Positions 1 through 5,858 are shown, numbered from the stretch's first letter. The stretch is DNA of 7,708 bases from Candidatus Competibacteraceae bacterium (GCA_020445045.1 JAGRHI010000351.1:1-7708); one strand, 5' to 3'. Made by a program: numbers and translations. Notes: a model not told the origin generated them from the letters alone.

Positions 1-741
1 CTCCAGCAGGTCGAGGAAATCATCGAGCACGAGCGACTCTGGCTGTTGTTTCAACCCATCGCCAGCATGCGCGGCGACGCCAACGAACGCTATGAAGCGC
101 TGCTGCGCCTGCGCGACAGCGAGGGCCAGGAAATCGTGCCGGGGAGCGTGTTCGGCGTGGTGTACAACCATCAATTGGGTCAAACACTGGATCGTTGGGT
201 CATCGATCACGCCCTGGAAATACTGCGGCAGCGACGGCAAACGACCACGCTGTTCATCAAAATTCTACCCATCACGATGCAGGATCGGACCTTCAGTAGC
301 TGGCTGCGGGAACGGCTGGAACAAACCGGGGTCGAGGCGCAGCACCTCGTCTTCGCGGTGGCCGAAGCGACCGCCGAGCGCAGCCTACGCGATATGTTCG
401 CCTTTCTGGGTGGCATCAAGCTGCTGGGGTGCGGGTTTTGCCTCGACCGTTTTGGCCGAGGGACGGATTCGCCGGGCTTGCTCAAGAACCTGGGCGCCGA
501 CTACGTCAAACTGGACATGTACTTTGTCAACAACCTGGCCAAGGACGCCAAGAAACAAGCGCAGCTGCGAACCTTGGTGGAGGGCTTGGAAACGCTGGGG
601 GCGGCCACCGTGGTCGGCGGCGTGGAAGAAGTGAAGACCATGCCGATCCTGTGGTCGCTGGGCGTCGATTTGATTCAGGGCTTTTTCCTGCAACGCCCCT
701 ACCGCGAGATGAGCTACGATTTCTCCGGCACGGCGTTCTGA
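1..741 (+). CDS. EAL-domain protein, FimX-like, C-terminal part (5' end outside window)
   Basis: The frame is open from base 1 to the TGA at 739-741, so 246 C-terminal residues of a longer protein are visible. They form nearly one whole EAL (c-di-GMP phosphodiesterase-type) domain: FQPI, then the signature YEALLRL, a VKLD segment and a QGFF-QRP end. Several catalytic or metal-binding positions are replaced. The usual N in the 'NLSP' strand is K (LFIKILP), the E of 'LEITE' is A (LVFAVAE), the second D of 'DDFG' is R (CLDRFG), and the E of 'AEGVE' is G (VVGGVEE). This pattern, and the ending MSYDFS, recall the FimX C-terminal domain, which binds c-di-GMP without cleaving it and controls type IV pili. 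The FimX resemblance is from memory; the EAL assignment is secure. The upstream part (in FimX, PAS and GGDEF domains) is not visible. The gene converges on the next gene with a 28-bp 3' overlap. Confidence 0.9.
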   Translation, partial: LQQVEEIIEHERLWLLFQPIASMRGDANERYEALLRLRDSEGQEIVPGSVFGVVYNHQLGQTLDRWVIDHALEILRQRRQTTTLFIKILPITMQDRTFSSWLRERLEQTGVEAQHLVFAVAEATAERSLRDMFAFLGGIKLLGCGFCLDRFGRGTDSPGLLKNLGADYVKLDMYFVNNLAKDAKKQAQLRTLVEGLETLGAATVVGGVEEVKTMPILWSLGVDLIQGFFLQRPYREMSYDFSGTAF

Positions 742-1631
742 TGCGCTCCATCGGCCGTCGCACACAGTAGGGCGGCGTAACCGTCCCGGTAACTCGGATA
801 GCGAAACTGGAACCCACTGCCCCGTAGCCGGGCGTTGCGGCAGCGCTTGCTGGCACGCTGGCGCGACGCGAGGCTGGGCCGGTTACTGGACCCCGGCTTC
901 AGCGCGGGACTGGCCACCACCGATGGTTCCGGCACGCCAAGTTGGATCGCCAGCCAACTCAGCACCTCGGCCAGCGGCGCTGGATCGTCATCGATGGCAA
1001 GGTACAACGGCGCCGGGTCCGGCAGAAACAGCAAGTGTTCCAGCACCCGGGCGCAATCATCGCGGTGGATGCGATTGGTGAACATCGGCGGCCCGACGGG
1101 ACGGGTGGCGGAGCCGCCACGAACGCTGTCGATCAGGCGAGTGCGGCCGGGACCGTAGATCCCGCCGAAACGGACCACCACCGCCGGCCAACCGCTGTCC
1201 CACAGCAGTCGTTCGCCAGCGCGAATGCAACGACCCGAGAAGCTTTTGGCGACGGCCGGCGAATCCTCGTCCACCCATTCGCCCTGGTGTTGGGCGTAGA
1301 CCGAGGTGCTGGAGGTGAACAGCAAGCGTTTGGGCTGTTGACCGGCCTGCCGCAAGACGCTCAACAGATTGCGAACCCCGGCGACGTAGGCGGCCTCATA
1401 CAAGGCTTCGCCGAAACCGGCGGCGGCGGCGCTGTAGACGATGTAATCCAAGGCTGGTGGCAACGCGGTCAGAGTCGCCGGATCGGCGAGGTCGGCGGCC
1501 AATGGTTCGAGCGCCGACGGCAAATCGTCAGGGCGGCGTTTCAAACCCCAGACCCGATGGCCAGCGGCGTGCAGACTCAGGCCCAGCGTCGTGCCGATAT
1601 CGCCGCAACCAGCGATCAGAATACGTGCCAT
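714..1631 (-). CDS. YeeZ-like NAD-dependent epimerase/dehydratase (extended SDR family)
   Basis: This 305-residue Rossmann-fold protein starts MARILIAGCGDIG, with the nucleotide-binding GxGxxG at residues 8-13. It continues with FTSSTSVY (about 105-112), GEWVDEDSP (117-125), RFGGIYGPGR (154-163), and a late SKRCRNARL/FRYPSYRDGYAALL block (261-289) typical of the YeeZ group. The YxxxK lysine is a glutamine here (Y112 AQHQ), so it is not a textbook SDR active site; the substrate is unknown. ATG at 1631 was chosen because GAGGA lies 8 bases upstream and the Rossmann strand begins at once. An upstream extension to 1799 in the same frame would run inside mutY and adds no domain. The gene is divergent from mutY, with only about 36 bp between starts, so its promoter must overlap mutY. 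Its end overlaps the EAL gene by 28 bp. Confidence 0.9.
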   Translation of the reverse strand: MARILIAGCGDIGTTLGLSLHAAGHRVWGLKRRPDDLPSALEPLAADLADPATLTALPPALDYIVYSAAAAGFGEALYEAAYVAGVRNLLSVLRQAGQQPKRLLFTSSTSVYAQHQGEWVDEDSPAVAKSFSGRCIRAGERLLWDSGWPAVVVRFGGIYGPGRTRLIDSVRGGSATRPVGPPMFTNRIHRDDCARVLEHLLFLPDPAPLYLAIDDDPAPLAEVLSWLAIQLGVPEPSVVASPALKPGSSNRPSLASRQRASKRCRNARLRGSGFQFRYPSYRDGYAALLCATADGAHQNAVPEKS

Positions 1632-1667
1632 GGTCGAAGTCCTCGTTGGCGATAGCAAAGGTGAATG

Positions 1668-2756
1668 ATGAATCCCGCCGAATTTGGCCGGCGCGTCCTG
1701 GAATGGTTCGATGCGCACGGCCGCAAGCAGTTGCCCTGGCAAGCAGATCCCACGCCGTATCGGGTTTGGGTGTCGGAAATCATGCTGCAACAGACTCAAG
1801 TGGCGACGGTGATCCCCTATTACCAGCGCTTCATGGCGCGCTTCCCCGATATCGGGATGCTAGCCGCCGCTGAACCGGATGAGGTATTGCGGTTCTGGGC
1901 TGGACTGGGCTACTACGCCCGTGCCCGCCACCTACACCAGGCAGCGCGCATCCTGTGCGACCGGCATAACGGGGAATTGCCGCTGGACAGCGCGACCTTG
2001 CAGGAACTACCGGGCATCGGCCGATCGACGGCTGGGGCGATTTTGGCCCTGGCGGCCGGACAGCACCAAGCCATTCTGGACGGCAACATCAAACGCCTGC
2101 TGGCGCGATTCGCAGCGATCGAGGGTTGGCCGGGTCAATCGCGCGTCCTGGCGGCGCTGTGGGATCTGGCCGAGCGCCATACCCCCGCCGAGCGAGTGGC
2201 CGACTATACCCAAGCGATGATGGATCTTGGCGCGACGGTCTGCACGCCGCGCCAACCGCGCTGCGAAACGTGTCCGCTGGCGGAAGCCTGCGCCGCGCGC
2301 CAACAAGGGCGCGTGGCGGACCTGCCGGCGCCCAAACCGCGGCGGGACTTGCCGGTACGGACCACCCGGATGCTGTTGCTGCGCGCGGCGGATGGCGAAG
2401 TGCTGCTGGAACGCCGGCCACCGGCGGGAATTTGGGGCGGGTTGTGGAGTTTTCCCGAATGTGCGTTGGAGAGCGACATCGTGGACTGGTGCCGGGACCG
2501 CTTGGGGCTGACGGTGATCGTCGAACGACCGTGGACCGTGGTGCGACACAGTTTCAGCCATTTCCATCTCGATATCACGCCGACGCCGGCGCAAGTGACC
2601 GGCCCAGGCGGGCTGGTGATGGAAGGGGAACGCTTTGTCTGGTATAACACCCGCCATCCTGACAGCCGCGGGGTAGCCACGCCGGTGCGGCGGCTGCTGG
2701 CGGCATTGGCAAGCGAACTACGAAACGACGGGGATCAACGATGGCTCGAATGGTGA
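1668..2756 (+). CDS. mutY: A/G-specific adenine DNA glycosylase MutY
   Basis: MutY removes adenine mispaired with 8-oxoguanine (or G), preventing G:C to T:A mutations. The 362-residue product is close to the E. coli length of 350. With the start at 1668 its key residues fall on the E. coli numbers: catalytic Glu37 (SEIMLQQTQV), helix-hairpin-helix LPGIGRSTAGAI (114-125), catalytic Asp138 (ILDGN), and the 4Fe-4S ligands Cys192, 199, 202 and 208 (spacing 6-2-5). The C-terminal NUDIX-like 8-oxoG recognition domain follows, with PAGIWGGLWSFPE (252-264) and RHSFSHFHL (293-301). An ATG also exists at 1665, but the Shine-Dalgarno sequence AAGGTG (1658-1663) would then be only 1 base away; 1668 leaves 4. 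The 3' end overlaps yggX by 16 bp, indicating one transcript. No residue expected for activity is missing. Confidence 0.97.
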   Translation: MNPAEFGRRVLEWFDAHGRKQLPWQADPTPYRVWVSEIMLQQTQVATVIPYYQRFMARFPDIGMLAAAEPDEVLRFWAGLGYYARARHLHQAARILCDRHNGELPLDSATLQELPGIGRSTAGAILALAAGQHQAILDGNIKRLLARFAAIEGWPGQSRVLAALWDLAERHTPAERVADYTQAMMDLGATVCTPRQPRCETCPLAEACAARQQGRVADLPAPKPRRDLPVRTTRMLLLRAADGEVLLERRPPAGIWGGLWSFPECALESDIVDWCRDRLGLTVIVERPWTVVRHSFSHFHLDITPTPAQVTGPGGLVMEGERFVWYNTRHPDSRGVATPVRRLLAALASELRNDGDQRWLEW

Positions 2757-3013
2757 AATGCGTCAAGCTCGGTGTCGAAGCCGAGGGTCTGGACCGCCCA
2801 CCCTACCCCGGAGAGATGGGCAAACGGCTTTTCGAACATGTTTCGAAAACGGCCTGGCAACAGTGGCTGCGCCATCAAACCATGCTGATCAACGAGTACC
2901 GGCTGACCCCGTTCGAACCCAAGGCTCGCCAGTTTCTGGAAGAACAGATGGAACAGTTCTTCTTCGGCGAAGGCACCGCGCCCCCCGAGGGCTACGTTCC
3001 GCCGCAGGCGTAA
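2741..3013 (+). CDS. yggX: YggX family probable Fe(II)-trafficking protein
   Basis: YggX is a small cytoplasmic protein that helps protect iron-sulfur enzymes from oxidative damage and is thought to handle labile iron. The 90-residue product has the full family pattern: Cys7 near the start, RPPYPGEMGKRL (about 19-30), KTAWQQW (36-42), HQTMLINEYRL (45-55) and the ending EGYVPP. It is full length for the family. The start at 2741 has GGGGA six bases upstream and puts the cysteine at residue 7, as in homologues; the internal ATG at 2750 would cut this off. It overlaps mutY by 16 bp, and mutY-yggX is a well-known conserved pair linking oxidative DNA repair with iron homeostasis. The tRNA-Phe promoter begins six bases after its stop codon. 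Confidence 0.96.
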   Translation: MARMVKCVKLGVEAEGLDRPPYPGEMGKRLFEHVSKTAWQQWLRHQTMLINEYRLTPFEPKARQFLEEQMEQFFFGEGTAPPEGYVPPQA

Positions 3014-3018
3014 CGATC

Positions 3019-3047
3019 TTGACGCTCTCATGACAAGCTGCTTAAAT
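3019..3047 (+). promoter_or_regulatory. Sigma70-type promoter of tRNA-Phe
   Basis: TTGACG (3019-3024) and TTAAAT (3042-3047) are separated by exactly 17 bases. The predicted start is near 3054, about 22 bases before the mature tRNA 5' end. The bases after the -10 box (ACGCGCC) form a GC-rich discriminator, the type known to make stable-RNA promoters sensitive to ppGpp. The promoter starts right after the yggX stop, so the tRNA can be transcribed apart from mutY-yggX. Confidence 0.75.
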
Positions 3048-3075
3048 ACGCGCCTCCTTCGCACCGTGCACCCAT

Positions 3076-3151
<76 letters not shown>

Positions 3152-3157
3152 AATATA

Positions 3158-3192
3158 AAAAGGCTTACCGGGTTGATCTCGGTAAGCCTTTT
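3158..3192 (+). terminator. Intrinsic terminator after tRNA-Phe
   Basis: A perfect 13-bp stem (AAAAGGCTTACCG at 3158-3170, its complement at 3180-3192) encloses a 9-base loop. The T run lies within the 3' arm, and the A run in the 5' arm makes it potentially bidirectional. It closes the tRNA transcript and could also stop minus-strand transcription arriving from the accessory genes. Confidence 0.85.
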
Positions 3193-3282
3193 CCGTTGTA
3201 AGCACGGTGTAAGCAGCAGGCGCGAAACCAACGATGATGCAATCCCGTGGGTATCGGATCGCCCACCGCGATCCACCCTGCA

Positions 3283-3472
3283 ATACGCGACCTGCTCCCG
3301 CAAGGTCGCAGCCGGATGATCACGCACCTGCGCTCGCCATCGGTCCAAGTCCGGCTTCCGGCCAGTCCCGTACACACCACAGGCTGACGTCAAACCGCCG
3401 GGCCGCTTCCGCCGGATCTCCACCTCAAATAAAAGCCACTCCTGTCTTTCGAAGATCAACACCGTGGGTCAG
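3283..3472 (-). pseudogene. IS630-family transposase OrfA remnant (stop and frame change)
   Basis: Read on the minus strand from 3472, the frame gives LTHGVDLRKTGVAFI, a TGA stop at 3427-3425, then GGDPAEAARRFDVSLWCVRDW to about 3362. This is the N-terminal helix-turn-helix unit (DLRK...AAxxFxVS...) of IS630-type OrfA. The homologous reading then moves to another frame, GRKPDLDRWRAQVRDHPAATL (about 3363-3301), matching the usual 'RKLDLDALRAxVxxHPDATL' segment that follows. The linker between the two blocks is shorter than usual, so a small deletion probably caused the shift. The initial codon is CTG instead of a start. Beyond about 3283 the match fades; no OrfB or catalytic DDE part is present. 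The assignment rests on recognising these motifs by eye. A protein search with both frames joined should return IS630 transposases if it is right. Confidence 0.72.
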
Positions 3473-3594
3473 GCGTCGGTGAATCATCCCGTCCTGAAAT
3501 AGAGTTATGGGAATTATTGCCCATTACTATAATGCGATTCCCTGGAGGGGTGGCGCGTAGCACCGAGGTGAGTCGAAGCGGCGAGCCTGTTGGC
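3473..3594. other. Non-coding spacer between IS630 remnant and hydrolase gene
   Basis: I see no gene here. The left part is AT-rich and contains the inverted repeat 3505-3526 and a consensus TATAAT (3528-3533, plus strand) without a convincing -35 box. The right part (3540-3594) is GC-rich and runs into the inverted repeat at the hydrolase 3' end. Part of this stretch may be the decayed terminal region of the IS630-type element, whose terminal repeats would be expected upstream of OrfA. Confidence 0.5.
3505..3526. repeat. Inverted repeat, 7-base arms
   Basis: TTATGGG (3505-3511) and CCCATTA (3520-3526) pair at six of seven positions around an 8-base AT-rich centre. It lies about 30 bases upstream of the IS630 OrfA remnant and next to TATAAT at 3528-3533. 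It could be a leftover terminal structure or operator of that element; with such short arms it may also be chance. Confidence 0.4.
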
Positions 3595-3634
3595 TCAAAG
3601 CATGGAGGATTGTTGAATGCGCGGAGCCAACAGG
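3586..3634. repeat. 11-bp perfect inverted repeat spanning the hydrolase stop codon
   Basis: CCTGTTGGCTC (3586-3596) is exactly complementary to GAGCCAACAGG (3624-3634), with 27 bases between. On the minus strand the first arm lies within the last codons of the hydrolase gene, and the second arm covers its stop codon. There is no T run after it, so it is not a standard intrinsic terminator. It could protect the mRNA 3' end or be a recombination scar. Confidence 0.6.
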
Positions 3635-4527
3635 TCCCTGACTACTTCGAAATGGCCTTTTAAATAGGGATAAATTTTTTGCCAATACTTGTTTGATTTT
3701 GGATCATCAAGTAATGGATCGACCTCTTTTCTCATCATTTCATAGGCATCCGTGGCAAATTTAATCTGAAATTCCTCATTTGATTGGAATGCTATCCTGT
3801 CAATTAGCGTACCGTAAGCTTTCAGCGCTGGGGCCATAAATATATTTTGACGACTCTGGCAAAAAATTGGTTTTTTTAGTGTGCCATTAACTTTTTTTAT
3901 CAGATCGACTGCGGAAATTTTGTTGCTACCATTCGCAATATAGAAATAGAGTTTTGCTTTGGTTTTGTTAGTACGAATCCACTCACTCCAAGTGCTAGCG
4001 GGGCCGTAGATACAATCAAAACCCCAACACTCTTTCAGATTTTGTTTAAGGCCACCGAGAGCTCCAATTACATCCCTCATCATCAATCCACCCGCCGAAT
4101 GGCCAGCGATGACGAGAGTGTTGATTTGAAGATTTTTGACGCCATGAAAATCACTGAGTGCGCTTAGGACTTCTTCAAGATAGAGTTGACATCCTTTGCC
4201 TTCACCCAGCTTACCCAAACCGATGCTGCCGCTGCCAAGATCGCGGTAGCCTAGCCAAGGCGCGACGAGGACGACATCCTTTTTGGATGCGAGCACGCCT
4301 TGCCGAAGCGTTGTTTCATAAGCAGAACTGGGATTGAGGAGGTTTCTGATACCTTTAACGTAATACCCGTGTAGCCAAAGAATAACATTCAGCTTGCCGG
4401 ATTTATCTTGATGGTTTGGTGGGAGATAAACGCCAGTTTCCTTGGTACAGGCGTGCTTCCCTTCAGCGAAGAGGGTTGTCCCCTGAACTGTGGCTTTATC
4501 GTCCACTATGAACTTGCATTGACTCAT
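3595..4527 (-). CDS. Alpha/beta-hydrolase fold protein, AT-rich, unknown substrate
   Basis: The 310-residue protein has an alpha/beta-hydrolase core: LWLHGYY (51-57, oxyanion HG), VLVAPWLG (86-93) and the nucleophile elbow AGHSAGG (141-147) with Ser144. Asp171 (WGFDCIYG) and His292 (KGHFEVV) are plausible triad partners, so the catalytic set seems complete up to the C-terminus. No signal peptide or membrane segment is visible, and Cys4, Cys27, Cys113, Cys167, Cys172 and Cys223 speak for a cytoplasmic or specially exported protein. I do not recognise the subfamily; esterase, lipase or peptidase activity are all possible. Base composition is strikingly AT-rich (17/60 G/C at 3661-3720, 16/60 at 3841-3900, against 47/60 in mutY at 2281-2340), which points to transfer. 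It is last in a minus-strand cluster, 155 bp after the M23 gene; I see no gene in that gap. GAGGG lies seven bases before the ATG. Confidence 0.85.
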   Translation of the reverse strand: MSQCKFIVDDKATVQGTTLFAEGKHACTKETGVYLPPNHQDKSGKLNVILWLHGYYVKGIRNLLNPSSAYETTLRQGVLASKKDVVLVAPWLGYRDLGSGSIGLGKLGEGKGCQLYLEEVLSALSDFHGVKNLQINTLVIAGHSAGGLMMRDVIGALGGLKQNLKECWGFDCIYGPASTWSEWIRTNKTKAKLYFYIANGSNKISAVDLIKKVNGTLKKPIFCQSRQNIFMAPALKAYGTLIDRIAFQSNEEFQIKFATDAYEMMRKEVDPLLDDPKSNKYWQKIYPYLKGHFEVVRDLLAPRIQQSSML

Positions 4528-4539
4528 GAGGGCGCCCTC
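4528..4539. promoter_or_regulatory. 12-bp perfect palindrome containing the hydrolase Shine-Dalgarno
   Basis: GAGGGCGCCCTC directly precedes the hydrolase ATG on the minus strand. Its first half provides the GAGGG ribosome-binding sequence, seven bases from the start. Folding of the two halves, or protein binding, could limit translation. The only hairpin it can form has a short 4-bp stem, so the effect is uncertain. Confidence 0.45.
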
Positions 4540-4682
4540 GGGTTAACGGGTCGGCACGGCATTCCGTACAAGGTGGCTTTCGATGCTTGCTTGGGAAACC
4601 GTCAGTTTCGACGAGAAATCCAGATGGCTCCTCATGAAAGCCTCGCTCTACATTGGGTCTGATAGGTTTGGAAATGGCGCAA

Positions 4683-5186
4683 TCATGGCCCTGGAAGCGC
4701 ACATCCAACCGGATATTGCACCGCCCCCAGAAGCGCGCATCCATCGAGATAGTCTGTCGGATTGATCAAATCCGAGCGGCGCTGGTAAGGCGAATTGGAG
4801 CGGACTGTCAATGCACCGGATCCAGATCCATCGTACAATTCGAAGTGCAGCATCGAATCGACGTACATTTTGCCGACATAGGCAATCAAGGTTCCTTCAG
4901 TCAAAGTGGAACCTACGGCGATTCCTGAAGCAACTTTTTCAATCTCGCAATAGCGCACCACTTTTCCCGAATCCAGCCTGAATTCGATAGCGTAGGTGCC
5001 ATGATAAAACAGATAAGGTCCGTAGGTGACCTTGCCGTTTTCCACGGCGTAGATTTCGGTTCCTTTCGGCGCGATGAGATCACACGCAGCGTGTTTTCTT
5101 TTTCCACCATCCCGATTGGCACCGAAGCGGCGACCGCCCGTTTTGTAACTGAGCGTGGGTATAAAAGGTAATGGAAAAGTAGCCAT
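4683..5186 (-). CDS. M23-fold (LytM/lysostaphin-type) peptidase-like protein without signal peptide
   Basis: The 167-residue protein carries one M23 domain, the fold of zinc endopeptidases that cut peptidoglycan cross-bridges. GGRRFGANRD (17-26) leads into KHAACDLIAPKGTEIYAV (31-48), which holds the zinc ligands His32 and Asp36. The third ligand is His114 in SMLHFELYDG (111-120). QRRSDLINPTDYL (135-147) closes the domain. The two non-ligand catalytic histidines of LytM are not at their usual places: the 'Y-H-L' site reads RYCE (78-81) and the first H of HxH is Met112. As I recall, a branch of signal-less M23 proteins shares the MLHFE form, some near type VI secretion genes. There is no secretion signal, so reaching the wall would need a dedicated exporter or lysis. 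Start 5186 has AGAGGAG seven bases upstream, at the stop of the preceding gene (11-bp gap), so the two are probably co-translated. Confidence 0.88.
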   Translation of the reverse strand: MATFPLPFIPTLSYKTGGRRFGANRDGGKRKHAACDLIAPKGTEIYAVENGKVTYGPYLFYHGTYAIEFRLDSGKVVRYCEIEKVASGIAVGSTLTEGTLIAYVGKMYVDSMLHFELYDGSGSGALTVRSNSPYQRRSDLINPTDYLDGCALLGAVQYPVGCALPGP

Positions 5187-5197
5187 TGTCTTCTCCT

Positions 5198-5644
5198 CTA
5201 ATCGTTTTGTGGGACTTTCTGACCTTGCAGGACTTTCTTAATGATCCGGCGAAAAGATCGTGCGTCAAACGGTCCACCATAAAACTCGACGATGAGTTGA
5301 CCGTTTTTGAGATAGGCCGTTGGCTCCGTGGCGCCGGCGCTCATCTCGAAAATAACTTGCTTTGCCTTGGCCTTGAAAAGTTTGAGAGCGGATTTATCCT
5401 GCTTGCAAACCGTATCCAGTTCGATTCGCAATGTGCCTACCGCTTTATGAAACGCTTGAATATCTTCGGCGGTCGCCACTTCCATGGGTAGGACGCTACC
5501 GATTTCGGTGAGGGTGCCAGAACAAACGGTGGAACTCCCATCGAAAGATGGTTGAACGGCAACGGCCACTTGGCCTGACAGGAGGGCTAGCACCGTCATG
5601 AAGACCAGTCGCCACGCCGGTCTTGTAACCCATCGTGTTGTCAT
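5198..5644 (-). CDS. Small exported protein, unknown family, coupled to M23 gene
   Basis: The 148-residue product has a clear Sec signal peptide: arginines at 4, 8 and 12, a hydrophobic core of about 14-23, and an AVA cleavage motif at 27-29. The mature part of about 119 residues has two cysteines (41 and 80), able to form one disulfide, and a basic C-terminal end (RRIIKKVLQGQK). It is probably periplasmic. I recognise no family. It ends 11 bp before the M23 gene, with that gene's ribosome-binding site at its stop codon, so equal expression is likely. An exported protector (immunity) protein for the M23 partner fits this layout, but a co-secreted factor would too. ATG 5644 is chosen for the signal peptide and AAGGA six bases upstream. 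ATG 5740, in the same frame with a stronger site, would add 32 residues before the signal peptide. Confidence 0.75.
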   Translation of the reverse strand: MTTRWVTRPAWRLVFMTVLALLSGQVAVAVQPSFDGSSTVCSGTLTEIGSVLPMEVATAEDIQAFHKAVGTLRIELDTVCKQDKSALKLFKAKAKQVIFEMSAGATEPTAYLKNGQLIVEFYGGPFDARSFRRIIKKVLQGQKVPQND

Positions 5645-5747
5645 CGAAATTCCTTGGTCGCAATAGAAAATCCGGAATGAAAGTTCGTGAAAATAAATTG
5701 CGGGCGAGGTGCGCCGTTTCGACATTTGTTTGATCGACATGGCGCTG

Positions 5748-5754
5748 CCTCCTC
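5748..5754 (-). promoter_or_regulatory. Strong ribosome-binding site before alternative start 5740
   Basis: On the minus strand GAGGAGG stands exactly seven bases before ATG 5740, in frame with the exported protein. It is a better match to the 16S rRNA tail than the site used by ATG 5644. Either the precursor carries a long N-terminal extension, or this was the start of an older, now fused or truncated, reading frame. Confidence 0.55.
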
Positions 5755-5814
5755 GGCGCGGGGGTGAATCCGGCTTTTTCAGAGTTAGCAAGTTTTTTAC
5801 CAAAGACTAAGTAA

Positions 5815-5857
5815 AACTATCGGTTTTTAACTAAGAGATTGTTATTAGTTGATAGTT
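5815..5857. repeat. Bulged stem-loop (two nested inverted repeats)
   Basis: AACTATC (5815-5821) pairs with GATAGTT (5851-5857), and inside it AACTAA (5829-5834) pairs with TTAGTT (5845-5850) around a 10-base loop. Both stems are perfect (13 bp in all); the 7 bases GGTTTTT (5822-5828) bulge out on one side only. It ends one base before the first recognisable codon of the IS5-type remnant. Confidence 0.6.
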
Positions 5858-5858
5858 C

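Larger units (their letters stand above)
5645..5858. other. Upstream region of the three-gene accessory cluster
   Basis: No independent gene is supported here. It holds the alternative start of the exported protein (5740) and an AT-rich stretch (5770-5858) with a bulged inverted repeat. The minus-strand promoter of the cluster should lie in this stretch, but I found no -35/-10 pair good enough to name. Confidence 0.5.

Noticed and set aside
942..1655. 237-codon plus-strand frame opposite the epimerase gene
   Set aside because: Antisense shadow of a well-supported gene; Gly/Gln/Arg-rich with no recognisable domain.
1632..1799. N-terminal extension of the epimerase gene to 1799
   Set aside because: It runs inside mutY, adds no domain before the Rossmann motif, and ATG 1631 has a good ribosome-binding site.
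2007..2657. Long antisense reading frame opposite mutY
   Set aside because: A shadow frame in GC-rich coding DNA; composition (Arg, Pro, Gln rich) and lack of motifs do not support a protein.
4496..4744. 82-codon minus-strand frame between the M23 and hydrolase genes
   Set aside because: It overlaps both neighbours out of frame, has no good ribosome-binding site and no recognisable features.
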